In this document: positions 24,500-35,670 of the stretch, piece by piece
Layout: each line of letters starts with the position of its first letter
How positions within the stretch are numbered: the stretch's first letter is position 1
NCBI GenBank assembly: GCA_014529385.2
Contig: CM043944.1
Location: forward strand, 76,777,884-76,841,883
Direction: 5' to 3'
Length of the DNA: 64,000 nt
From: Adiantum capillus-veneris
Lineage: Eukaryota > Streptophyta > Polypodiopsida > Polypodiales > Pteridaceae
Made by a program: the position numbers and the translations under genes
Notes under the pieces: model-generated
What the model saw: only the letters and a program-made list of their open reading frames with translations
Told to the model about the DNA's origin: nothing
The model's database searches: none

Positions 24500-27400
24500 T
24501 GTGCATCCATCAGCCCTTGGCCAGGACTATGCCCTCCTATAGTCCTACCCTTGGCATGGCATTACTCCCCCCTCGGAGAAGTATTTTTGTCCGCGAAAAA
24601 AAAAGTGGCAGAATCTTCATAAGAACACTAATGTTTTCCAAAGTGATATCCTTCATGGATCCAGCGGTTTGTTCGACCAAAACAAGGTACAGTAGGAGGT
24701 TCAATGAAATCAAGAATAACATCGTGATTTTGCACATTGTTTCCCTTTTGAAACCATCTAGTGTGTAGACTCCATTTAGAATGCACATGAGCATGCTTAA
24801 ACGAGTTATCACAACAAAGATGTACCTAAAAGAGTACCGCTTTTCACTTTCAGTGAAAGTAACTTGCTGACCTAACTCATCAGCCAAGTGTAAGTCCTTG
24901 ATTTGTTCTCAAATTTCACCAGTAAACAACCCCATCATAACTAGTGTTCAAGGTTGAGAATCTGACTTATACATGAAGAGACTAAACCTAGTCGCAAACA
25001 TGCTTTAGTTGATGGTAAGCAATCTCCAAGTAGAGCCATAAATGCTTATTAATTAGATTGTTTGGTGCTAGTATACGCACTTTTCATATCCTTTAGCACA
25101 AGATTATACTTTGTAATTTGCATATCCCCTTGGATAACTGACAATACTGAGGTGTGTGTCCCCCACGCTTTACAGACAGTCTTTCAAGATGACTGATAAA
25201 CGGGGAGCACAATATCGTACAACATTGCTAAGGAATCAGCAATTGGCTAAATAACCATCGTGGTTAGCTTGAAAGATCCATAAGCACCCAAAACGAGCCA
25301 TGACCTCTATTGGTGATTGGTAGACCGAAACGGTAAACTCAGCGAGATACTGCACATGGAGTGCAAAACGCTTCATAAGCCACGAATGTTATGAATATGC
25401 ATGCTGCTCGAAATCAACCTTTGCTAAACACTAGGGCCCATAACACCTAGTGTGCATGCATTTAGCAAAAAACAGATCCGAATCTATGTATCCATGATCA
25501 TCCTTGCCAATACTTATGGCGAGTGTGATGTGCATAGCAAACAGTAAAGAGGAATGTAAATGGTTCCAAAAAGAAACTAAATACTTTCAGTGGCAATCAT
25601 TTTCAAGCCTTGCTGAAATGTTTGAACCATAATAGAAAATGAAACATTAATCACTTCTGAGGAAAAACAATGAAACTTTTTCATTAACAACTCAGAGCCT
25701 TGCTATATGTATAAACAACCATTTGTAATGTTGTTTAGTAGTACTTGTACCTGAACAAGCCTTTCTAAGTATCCGACAATTTTTGGCCACCGAAATTTCT
25801 CCTGATATGTCGTGCTGAAAATGGTTTACAAAACAAATGTGACCAGCACCTAAGGACTTTGTCGTGACACATATTTGAAATAGTGGGTGCCAGTGTCAGT
25901 CCCAGAGACTCATATTTGTCACATGTGGAATATGTCTCAACTAAGGATGGCTGAAAAAAGAACATCCTACAAGTACAAGGTGTACTTGTGTGTGGAGGTA
26001 ACTACAAACACTCTACGTCGGGAGTGAGAGGGACCCTCATTAGCCTTGCTCCACACTGGCTAAATAAAACTCCTTGAGTCCCTAGACCATGCCGTATCCC
26101 ATGTGACAACATGTGCCAAATCAAGTCCGACAAGTGGGTTCATAACACCATAATGTACATTGGACACTATGGCCCAAAATACTTGTTCGGACATCCTTGA
26201 CATGGCCGTGGGGATTGAACTAAAATTTCAATAACCCGTATTCAAATGCACAGGAGCACGTCTCCCACCTGTGAAAAAACCAAGCAACATTGCACTAGAA
26301 ACTCTGGGTGTTGCCTTTGCAATCCAAGCCCGTTGGGTAGAATCTATGTAGTCAAACCCCTTGGTAAGACCCTTTGTAGAAACTATTCAACTAGCAAGTA
26401 ACGATAACCAACATAGTTAACCGTGATAAAAATGATTGGAATCAACTTGAAAAGTTGAATTTGTCCACTAACCCCTGGTAGATTGTGGACTGCTTTCCTT
26501 GAAAGTTCAACTAGGATAGATCAAACTGTGATCCTCAATGCCTATGGGGTGATTTAGTAAACACCCACTGGGCTGTACCCCAAAACTGTGATGCCATAGA
26601 CACTCGTAGTGCTATAGAGAGAGAGCAAGAGATCCACACACGTGAGATGCCTAACTCGTATCAACACCCATGCTATCTCAAGTTTTTGTTGCCTCTAGAT
26701 TCCCTGGTATAGATCAGCCGATGTGAGTTTAAGATTATTAAAAACTCAACTTGAGCCTCGCACTAAAAGCATGTAGTGCAAAAATGACACCCTAAACATC
26801 AATAATGACAAGACTCTTGCTTGTCCATTAACATCGATGTGTTCGATGTGTACTCCACTGGGTAGATCTATTCGATCTTAAGAACAAGCACCCAAGGAAT
26901 GCCAACAGTTGGGTCTTACCCAGAATCTGACAATGAATCTTAGACAGCATGTGTGGCTCATAGCCGTTATGGAAATTAGTATTCAATCGTGGAACCGATG
27001 AAGACTAATTCGGATGGCATCTTGCCCAACTTCTAGCTGAGAGTTAGAGCACCTTGGCTCATGCTGACTCACCAGTGAAACATGTATCAAAAGCTTCTTA
27101 CAAAGTAATCATTATTCTTAGAGAGAAAAAAGAAAGAGAGAGAACAAGAGCATGCTGGGTTGAGGAGCTTTCCTTAAATTTCTAGAGTGTGTGACTAGAA
27201 TGCATCCTCTTAGGCATCTTATGCTTAATTTGTAGATTATCCTTTAAGCATACCATAGTTTTCTGGTATGACGCTCTCATCGAGAGAGGTAACAGAAAAA
27301 AACAAAACATAACCTGACCCACCTACCCTGCAGGGGTCCTGTTTTTTAGGTTCTTCGTAGTGTTTTTGTGCGTTGACAACAACCAAAAGTATGTGAAACA

Positions 27401-29540
27401 ATTAAAAACTTATCTTGTCCTTTACAAAGTGTTTGGTGTTATAGTGGAAGCGTAATCCATGATGTGGTGGAGTTCAGTCCACTTTGCTAGCATGCCTTGC
27501 CTATAAGGTTGTAATCCCTTGGCTACTATGATGGTCTCAAGCACGAGAGCCAAAACCATAAGTGCCTTGCACATTCTGTAGTGGTAGTGATACATCATAA
27601 CGTGATGTCACTACGCCTAAAATGGGAACAAATTTTTGATTGTGCCAGTTTCCCAAACTTGCGTGCCAATGCCCTTGATGCCAAGTCAATGGGTAGTATC
27701 TTAGCATGATCTAGAAGCCTTGCTTCATGTGAAACTGGCAAAGCACTTTGCTTTGTATAACAAACAATGTAAATATGTTTTCATGAAAAAACAAACAAAA
27801 CATAAATTTGGCTAACCTGGTTGTCTTGCTGTAACCAGTTGTCTTGAGATGTCAAGGAAAAAATCGCTCAAATGCAGCTCATAGCCCTATCTGTTGCGCG
27901 AGAGAGAATTATTGTGTATATCATATACACCCTCGTATATCATATACGCCCGTCTGGTATGTAATGAAATAACCTGCAATCATATTGCCAATTTCCGGCA
28001 CCAAACTTTTTATGCTCATAGCATAGTCCAATTTCGAGAATCTTCGATGTAAGATGCCCAAATCGTAGTCAACAGATGCTAGTACCGACGTACAAAGATC
28101 ATGGCAAATGAGAATTGACCTTGTCAAGCAATTTCAATTGAAATTGGCTAGTGCCATGTGGCGAGCATCTTTGTCGGCTTCTGGAAGCAGTGACAACAAG
28201 TCGGCCATGCCGAGCTGTGTGCACCCTGGATGAAGTCGAGCCACAGGGTGTGCCAATGCCCTTGAGATTCGATGGGCATCAAAAGTGAGTTGTTATTGAT
28301 CCGTGCAGCAGATCAGGATTGTAGGTACTCAAGCCATGCTTTAGCCATGTTGGCAGGTTAAGCATTGGTTCGATGACAACAAAATTGTAATGCTTCAAAC
28401 AATTGTCACAAGCCGTGCTTGTGCTTGGAGTGCCTAAAGTGCACTCCCCTTGATTGCATGTGAGACTTGCTAGAAGGCAATGCAAGCCTTGCTTGCCCAA
28501 AATGTCATGTAAATTTCAAAGTAACAATGCAGCATGCACATTATAGGCATAATTTAGTTGCATGTGCAAGTGATGATCGTTCATGCTAGCAAGACTATGC
28601 AAATGTACAACGGCCTTGCTGGGACAAGAATCACTCATCATGTTTGAACAAATTTGCCACAAAAAACTTCAAAAACAAATGCATACCTCATTACTGACTT
28701 GTGCCGACTTACCTTGCTAGCCGCATAGCCATGACGAGTATTTTCTGAAATTCCATGCAAGGCCAATCTCGGCATGTCCATGCTCATGGTCGGTTTCACA
28801 AGACAAGAACTGCTCATTGAAACTCCTCCAAAAACCGTTGTTCAACTTATAATTTTTTACCCATGTAAACTGTAGAATTTCCACCCAACCAGCCTTGCTG
28901 AGGGTAGTCGCGAGAACATTACATAGCTGATAGATCTCGTGCATATCATGATGTACCGCAAAACCTTCACAATGTCGGATAGACTCACCTGCTGCTTGCA
29001 TGCCTTAACAAGCTCGTCACTCTATCAAAATTGCAGCAAACCATGGCAACCCAAGCTAAGAGGATTGTCCTTCACCGTCCTTACAACCTTGCATGCAGCA
29101 TCTCTCAAAGACTCGCACCGTATAGCCCTTCTGCATCCGTAGTTGTAGTATACCTCTCTGACTGCTGGGTGTGTGCCTGGGGTGGGCATGCACCCTTAGG
29201 AACTTTGAAGAGTGGCCATCCTTGAACCATGGGCGGCCCCCAAGTGGAAAGCAGCGAAGACAAAAGTGATGGCGAGCTTGCTGCAGAGCAGCACAAGGGA
29301 AAAACTGCACCTCGCAGGCATTGTAATGCTCCCTTGGTCACGTAGCAGAGTCGGGATTCACTCCCCTTGGCTCTGCAAACCTGAGGAGTCTGTCATCCCC
29401 GCATGCCATTCATGTCGACTGTCGGCCCCATCTCTGTGTTAGCGGCACCTCCCACGCAAGTAGCGGAGTTCCTCTTCCTTGATACAAGGGTCCATGCCCG
29501 CCCTGCCTCATCGAGAATAAGGTCTCCTCAGCTTGCCCAC
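24500..29540. other. 5-kb stretch without a recognisable gene
   Basis: Open frames are all under 120 codons (the largest, minus 24537-24887, has hydrophobic stretches but no motif I know). The DNA has no simple repeats, no LTR boundaries that I could see and no coding periodicity obvious by eye. The words GCCTTGCT and CCTTGCTG recur many times (for example near 25613, 25697, 28614 and 28899), a hint of old internal duplication. In the nested model it is the long 3' part of the hAT-like element or holds further decayed insertions. Confidence 0.4.
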
Positions 29541-29545
29541 GGTCC

Positions 29546-29547
<2 letters not shown>

Positions 29548-29585
<38 letters not shown>

Positions 29586-29589
29586 GAGA

Positions 29590-29622
<33 letters not shown>
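29548..29622. repeat. (AC)n(GA)n microsatellite
   Basis: About 16 AC units, TAGA, then about 20 GA units broken by a CA. Open frames over it on both strands are artefacts. Confidence 0.95.
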
Positions 29623-29684
29623 GTGAACAGGTTGTAGTGTCATAATTTTCACACTCAAAGCGGGAAAAATTTATAGACCTTAAG

Positions 29685-30534
29685 TCATACATCTTTGTCT
29701 CCATCAAACACACCAACCATATCATCTATTTCATCCATATTAGAGCATTCTGAAGCTATCTCCCATTCCATATCATTGTCATTGTCTACTTCCGCAGCTA
29801 TAGCTTCATGGATATGAAAAACACCATAGTGCTTTTGTGTTGCTCTTGTCGCAATGTTCACCGGCTTGTGAATGAGTCTCATGTTGCAAAAAGCATAAAT
29901 TAAATCATCATCACGTTGAGGATGAATCCGGTTTCGTTTCTTAGTATGCATAAAGTCAAAAGCCGACCCGTTTCTCTCACAGCTTCCACTTGATGCTGCA
30001 ATAGATAGAATCCTAACAACAATGTGTTGCAGCTCCAATTTTTCCCCACCATACTCCTTCCACCATAGAGGCACACTTATGTGTGCAATGGCATCTATAT
30101 GCCATGGATCCTGGAACATGCCAGTTCTATTAGCACTCTCAACTCGCTGATGAAAAGTAGTCTTTCCATCCTCTTGTCCTAATAGTTCTGAGCACATTGT
30201 TTTGAAGTCACTCATGACTTCTTTGACTTCTTTATTGGCCAATTGTTGGTGCATCTGAAATTTAGGATCTAATACAAATGCAGCACCATGCAACGGCGTA
30301 TGCAATTGCACCCATTGCTTCTTGGTAGCTGTGATCATGGAAGCTTTGTCCTTTGCAACAAAGCTAGCATGCTCTCTTATTTTGCGCATTGCCTTCGACA
30401 TATAACAATAGACTCGACCAAAGACAAAAGAGTCTTTGTTGACTATGCATAAAAGATCTACAAATGGTTTGGCCAAGGTGACAATTCTCTCTACATTGCG
30501 CCAAAAAACTTGCGAGTTCACAAGCTGTACACAT
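29685..30534 (-). pseudogene. hAT transposase, C-terminal half with dimerisation domain
   Basis: One uninterrupted minus-strand frame of about 280 codons ends at 29685. It holds GAAFVLDPKFQM (a conserved [AY]-x-L-D-P-[KR]-[FY] element), PLWWKEYGGEKLELQHIVVR and the hAT family C-terminal dimerisation signature ILSIAASSGSCERNGSAFDF followed by KKRNRI (S-x-x-x-E-R-x-[FW/S] ... K-R-N-R-[LIM]). hAT-C domains pair transposase subunits in the nucleus. The frame continues upstream at 36970 (EEAARC | VQLVNSQVFW) once the LTR element and one ACAT copy are removed. No stop in this half, so the LTR insertion is not very old. Confidence 0.9.
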
Positions 30535-30745
30535 TGACGGGAGAAAAGCGAACCCCAAACCCCCGACAGCCTCTAAAACACCGGGGACCGAATGGCGCAC
30601 CTCGAGCCTGTCATGGTAAAGCAAACAGGGGGCACCACCTAGCTTCAGCGGCTAGGACGCAAACAACACACCACCATAACAAGGTTTTCATCCAAGAGAG
30701 ATGGATGCTTGGGAGTAATGATGAAGAGGAAGGGAAATGAGATCA

Positions 30746-30785
<40 letters not shown>

Positions 30786-32095
30786 AGGGGGCATAGCGGC
30801 TTAGTACTTAGGTACCACAGAAGGATGGCGAATCCGCACATTCTTCACACATACACAAGCTCACTCCAAACACAAGACTAGGTGGCGATTCCGCACACCT
30901 CACATGGGCAAAACATTGCAAGAAAACATACTCACAAAACCTCAAGCTTTATTTAGAGAATAAGGCGATGAAATGGGGAGCTTAGGGTAGGGGAATGAGA
31001 AGGGAGAGAGTGGTAGAGCACATGGCGGATAGGTGGGAGCTGATGGAGAAGACTCGCACGAGGGTTATGGACATCATCCTTCATTTAGCTGCCCTTCATA
31101 TTCCATAGCCCAAGGGTGTAGAGGTCATGCTAAAGACGAGCATGGTGATTGCAGTGATGGTGATGGTGTGGGTGTGTGTGTGTGCACTAGGCACACACAG
31201 TGCATAGTGTATTCTTTGGTGATGTTGTGTGTGTGTTTAGTGTGATGGTGACCCCTCTTTATATAGGGGAGGAGGGGGGAGAAATTCTAGAATTTAGAAA
31301 TGAAGAAATCATTATCTACATAGGCCATGTGACTGTGGGCCCCACTTGTCTGGCTGTGTGTATATGTGCCAGAACAGCAGTCTCATGAGAGAGAGACTAA
31401 GAGAGAGACATGGGTTGATGAAAAAAAGTGAGAGGTGAAATGGAGAATAAAGTAATTACAAGAGGGGAGAGAGGGGAGTGTGTTCAGAGGTGAATCTGTG
31501 TGCAGATGTGTGTGAACACAAGAAAAATCAGGTAACCACCGGGTAGGGATGGGTCTGTGTGCACCTTTTTCGGTGAACTGAGTGTGTGTGAGGGTGGGGG
31601 AGGTTATTTAGCTACAAGACAAGAGACATGGCGCCCTTTAGAGAGAGAGGGGGGTATTTGGGTCATGGGATATGATAGGAGAGAGAAAAGGGGGGTGGGG
31701 TATCCTGTTTTGGAAGATAGGATAAGTTGCATGTGAGTTAGGGTGCATTATTGGTGAGTTAGAATGTATTATTGGTGAGGGGTGGGGTAGCTTGAGGGGA
31801 GAGAGAAAGGAGAAAGGACAAGGGGAAGAGAGAGGGGGCTGACCTTTTGAGTGGAGGAGAGGAAAAGGGACACACGGCGGGGCAACAATGAAGAAAAAGG
31901 AGGCAAGGTGGGGATGGGCTGCCCCGCAGGCATGAGGTGGCCTATTTTACCTTTCTTATATATTTACATAATCATACTTTATTTTTCTTACTTTTTCCAA
32001 TGCCTTTTATCACTTCCTCCCTAAGAGGAGGTTTTCATGGGGTGGGGACGAGATAAGAGGGGTATGGGAGCTTGGCTTGTGAAAAGCCCCCATCA
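30535..32095 (-). repeat. 3' LTR of the gag-only element (1561 bp)
   Basis: In minus orientation it runs TGATGGGGGC...CTCCCGTCA. TATA box TATATAAAGAGG near 31255-31266. The leader contains a (TC)n tract (30747-30780), a CCTAG/CTAGG hairpin and TGGTGCCCCC. It is highly similar to 35420-36969; a visible difference is an extra GAGAGACTAAGA near 31390. Confidence 0.92.
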
Positions 32096-32367
32096 TTAGC
32101 CCCCTCGTTTTGGCTAGAGGCATTCATGCTTCTAGCTCTGACTCTGATTCTTCTTCCGCTTAGCTGTAGGAGCCGATATTGAGTTGCCTTCTGAACTAGC
32201 CATTCCATTTGGCCATTGTTGAGATGTCTGGGATATTCATGAATCTGTAACAGGTCGGGGTGATAGACTGTTCCTTGGAATAGTGTGAGTTGATTAAACG
32301 GAAAGCCCATGGCTTCCAAAACTCTGTGGCAGTGTCCTCCTAGATCCCAAGTGAAAAATAGGATCAT
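32035..32367 (-). other. Short open frame overlapping the 3' LTR
   Basis: 110 codons starting MILFFTWDLGGHCH, continuing HEYPRHLNNGQMEWLVQKAT and running into the LTR. No motif recognised. It could be a second ORF downstream of the membrane-anchored one, or chance. Confidence 0.25.
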
Positions 32368-32400
32368 TGTCTGTAGTGTCCGGAAAATAAAATTTTTATG

Positions 32401-33315
32401 CTAAATTGGACCAAATTTGTAATCACCAGTAGCGAGAGGGGAAATGAGCATCTTGGCTCCTACAAAGACAGAACTGAAAATTATGATTCCCAAGAGTGTA
32501 CCAAGAATCCACCATATATGGCCGCCTTGTTGGTGTGGTGAGCTCAAGTTGTCTTCAGAATCCTGCTTATTGCCATGACTAGAAAAAACTGCAAGCATAT
32601 CATGCTTCTTTTGGGTGTGCTCAAACATGTCAGCTTCCTTTACTGATGCTAATAGCAAGCCACCTACCTTGCGGCTTAAATACAAGCGTAATCCACTTAC
32701 CTTTCTCCAAAGAGAGGATGCACTATTTGTAAAAAATTGTACCAAATTGCGAATGAGGTCTTCATTCTTGCATTCTATCAGGCTTTTGTCTATCCATGGC
32801 TCCTTTGCTCTTATCTCCATGCTGATCTTCTCTCTATATGTTATAGCGGCTAGCCATAGCCATAGGTCTGATGCATCCCATGCAAACACAATGCTGTGTT
32901 GTGGAGGAGTTTGGAACATCCTTAAAAGGTTGGCAACATATTGATCATCACACTTACTATGAACACCCTCACATAAACTGGAGGCATTACCCATCTCCAA
33001 GGATATAACATCTTTCAGTAGACTAGAGGCATTACCCATCTCCAAGTCTATAACACTACACAATAAAGTCTTGCTCGGCTGCCAAGCCTCTGGAGCAATA
33101 TCCAACTCCAAACCTTCAGTCATACTTACCTCTTCATTATGGTCCTCTAGTGAAACTGCCTTGATGCAATATTCCTTTAGCTTCCTACACTGCCCTGGGT
33201 CCATGCTAGTGCACAGGCTTCCGTTTTCAAAGCCCTCCCCTTTGCTTGATATGTTGTCCATCTTCTGCAAAGCCTTGCTAACAGGCTGGTTTTCCTCTTC
33301 TCTTGTATCTTTCAT
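32401..33315 (-). CDS. Envelope-position ORF with C-terminal membrane segment
   Basis: A 304-codon frame without interruption lies between gag and the 3' LTR, where plant Athila-like elements carry env-like genes. Most of it is charged and hydrophilic. It holds a 14-codon internal duplication (SLEMGNASSL twice, 32970-33050) and a Trp-rich stretch (FAWDASDLWLWLAAITY). It ends with WWILGTLLGIIIFSSVFVGA, a clear membrane helix, and a short tail. No signal peptide, furin-type site or fusion peptide is evident, and I see no similarity to any host protein. It could be an env-like or a captured host gene. It is not needed for the element to be mobilised in trans, yet it is intact. Confidence 0.6.
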   Translation of the reverse strand: MKDTREEENQPVSKALQKMDNISSKGEGFENGSLCTSMDPGQCRKLKEYCIKAVSLEDHNEEVSMTEGLELDIAPEAWQPSKTLLCSVIDLEMGNASSLLKDVISLEMGNASSLCEGVHSKCDDQYVANLLRMFQTPPQHSIVFAWDASDLWLWLAAITYREKISMEIRAKEPWIDKSLIECKNEDLIRNLVQFFTNSASSLWRKVSGLRLYLSRKVGGLLLASVKEADMFEHTQKKHDMLAVFSSHGNKQDSEDNLSSPHQQGGHIWWILGTLLGIIIFSSVFVGAKMLISPLATGDYKFGPI

Positions 33316-33336
33316 GACCTTTGCATTCCTCTTACT

Positions 33337-34560
33337 CTAACGAGGCCTAATCAACACTTTACACCTTCTTATCATTACTGCCCAATGCTGTCGATTGATC
33401 GCTTTGGTGCCTATTTCATTCAAGGTTAAAGATGTACTCACATTTGTAACACAATTTTCTTGACTTACCTCCCCCACCTGGGTAGCATCTTTTGATTCTT
33501 TAACCTCTTGTTCCACTGCTTGAGTTCTTTGAATAGTCTTCTTACTTGATTCTTCTTCTGTTACACTCATTTTGACCTCTTCTGCAAGACCAATGATACT
33601 TGGTGTGCGGGTACCAATTGGTGGTGGGCGTAGGATTATTGTAAGTGGTGATTGTGGCGGACGTAGAATTTGTGTTGGTGGGGCTGGTGCTCGGGGTGGG
33701 GGTGTTCTTTCTCTAGGGGGTGACAATTGGTTCCTCCTACCTCCTCTATTATAGTTTTGTCGTGGTTTGGGACAGTAGTACATACCGTGAACGTCTTCTC
33801 CTCAGTTGTAGCAATGATACTCCCTATTTTGTCGTCGTGCTCTTCCAGGGTCTTGATCTATTTCTTGACTCCTCCCTTGCTGTATTAAGTGGACAGACAA
33901 ATTCTGCAGTTGGTCAGTAATATGGGCCAACATATCTTGTTGGTCATCTCTTACCCCAAGAGCCGGTGGTGGTGGTGGAATGGTGGTTGTCGTAGTTGCT
34001 GGTCGACGCGATGTTCCTGCTTCTGTTGACTCGGTTTTTTTGGATTTCATTCGCAGCTTCTTGACCTTAAGGCGAGCAATCTCAACGGCTAACTCGTACG
34101 TAGCCGGGAATATACCTTTCACCTTCTCCTTGAGAAACGGCCATAAGCCATACATGAACCGATCTTTTTTTAGGAAATCGGGTGCAGCTTCCCCCCTTGC
34201 CAGTGACTCAACCCACCGTTCCCACAAATCCACAAATTTGGACTCATAGGTGGCATATTCTAAAAGACCCTCCTGCTTCAAGTCTCTCAACTTGTCCCAC
34301 AACATTTCTGAAGTGGTACCTCCCCCAAAGCGCCTCTTAAAAGCGGTTTTTAAGGGTTCCCAGTCATCCTTGGTTGCTTGTGGAAGTGCATTGTACCATG
34401 ATCTAGCTTCTAGCTTCATGAGATGCTTAAAGATTCTAACCCGGGATTCATCCGTATCTTTGTTGCTCACTACACATGCTACTTCAAAGGTATCTAGGAA
34501 GTCTGTTACCAAATCCTCCCCCTTCTTTCCTTTAAATGTTGGAAATGCTACACTTGCCAT
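33337..34560 (-). pseudogene. gag of the gag-only element
   Basis: The frame begins MASVAFPTFKGKKGED at 34560. Capsid features of the plant gypsy gag family follow: VRIFKHLMKLEARSWYNAL (L-x-G-x-A-x-x-W-[YF]), W-x-x-L-x-x-A-F-x-x-R-F, and GLLEYATYESKFVDLWERW. It then has a Thr/Pro-rich linker and the zinc knuckle. There the second Cys is replaced by a TGA stop (33802-33804): CYN-stop-GEDVHGMYYC instead of C-x2-C-x4-H-x4-C. The frame continues after the stop for another 150 codons (Pro/Arg-rich, then acidic). A single base change would restore the knuckle. Confidence 0.85.
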
Positions 34561-34879
34561 GATTACTGAGAGAGAGCTAGAAAGACACACTGCTTAGCTT
34601 GCAAAAGTTTTTTTCTTCTTTACAAGGAGGCGTGTATACCCTCTTATACTAGGACATAGATTAAAACTTCAAAGGGTACATTGCCTTGTACCAAAGGTAA
34701 GACAAATGGTTAATCTGATGCCAGAACCTCAAAAAACCGCTCCCCACCCAGCATGGTGTCAATGACGTGCTGGTAGTGAGCCTTCAAGTCCAGTATTACC
34801 TTGATTGAGCGTACACGTGTTGGTATGTGTGATCTGTCTTGAGGTAGGTTGTACTGATTCATGTGAAGCTTAGAGGTGC

Positions 34880-35348
34880 TTAGTCATTGTCCAAGCTTGT
34901 GGGAGAGGGTGGTGTTCTTTCCTGAAACAAACTCAGTAGATCCCTAGTTTCTCTAGTGAGAGTGTGAGCCAATGCTTCCGTTATCTGTGCTGCAGCATCA
35001 GGTGCGACTTGAAAACTGACTGTGATAATTACCTCGGTGACTTGAGTTACCCGATTCTCAAAGTAGAATAGTGTTGATTCTCTATTGTGCAGAGCTCCTT
35101 CCATTTTGTTGTTGTTGTGGGTTGGTTGTAGAATGCGGACATGGTTTCGACCTTCTCCTTCTTCTTCTTGGCACTCGGCCTATGTATATCCACTGGGTTT
35201 GGCGTGTTGGTTGCCTCTCCCACTGCAAATCGATTACCGTTACACCTGGCACTCGAGCTTCGATGGAGATGCGGAGTTCGTCTATTTGTGCTTGGAGCTC
35301 TTCTTCTTCTGTCGTCCAATTAGCAAATCCTGCTAGCCATTCATCCAT
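34880..35348 (-). CDS. Leader ORFs of the gag-only element (gag N-terminus)
   Basis: The first minus-strand ATG after the primer site (35348) opens MDEWLAGFANWTTEEEELQA, an acidic coiled-coil-like start. It continues to a basic RRRRRRS patch and a Gln-rich end (about 35082). An overlapping frame (35104-34880) follows with FQVAPDAAAQITEALAHTLT. One frameshift between them and another before MASVAF would give a single gag start. Function not known; such leaders precede gag in long plant gypsy elements. Confidence 0.4.
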
Positions 35349-35371
35349 TCACAATAGTTTAGGGGTTTCAA

Positions 35372-35417
35372 TCTTGTAAACTGAAGGTCTTCAGTTCGAT
35401 CCTCAGTGGGGGCACCA
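35372..35417 (-). promoter_or_regulatory. Primer-binding site matching the whole 3' half of a tRNA
   Basis: Two bases inside the 5' LTR the plus strand ends ...GTGGGGGCACCA, a tRNA 3' end with CCA. The match looks like tRNA for about 45 bases: TCTTGTAAACTGAAGG (anticodon loop with TGT, Thr), then TTCAGTTCGATCCTCAG (T-arm) and the acceptor strand. On the element's own strand this is the primer site TGGTGCCCCCACTGAGG. Normal sites cover only the last 10-18 bases of the tRNA. Confidence 0.75.
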
Positions 35418-35419
35418 AA

Positions 35420-35630
35420 TGACGGGAGCAAAGCGAACCCCGAACCCCCGACAACCTCTAAAACATCGGGGACCGAATGGCGCGCCTCGAGCCTGTCATG
35501 GTAAAGCAAACAGGGGGCACCACCTAGCTTCAGCGGCTAGGACGCAAACAACACACCACCATAACAAAGTTTTCATCCAAGAGAGATGGATGCTTGGGAG
35601 TAATGATGAAGAGGAAGGGAAATGAGATCA

Positions 35631-35670
<40 letters not shown>

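Noticed and set aside
29056-29341. Overlapping open frames on both strands near 29.1-29.4 kb
   Set aside because: GC-richer patch with several overlapping frames of no recognisable content; no support for any single one.
35372-35417. A tRNA gene
   Set aside because: Only the 3' half is present, with CCA encoded and directly beside an LTR, as for a primer site; the T-stem is also mispaired.
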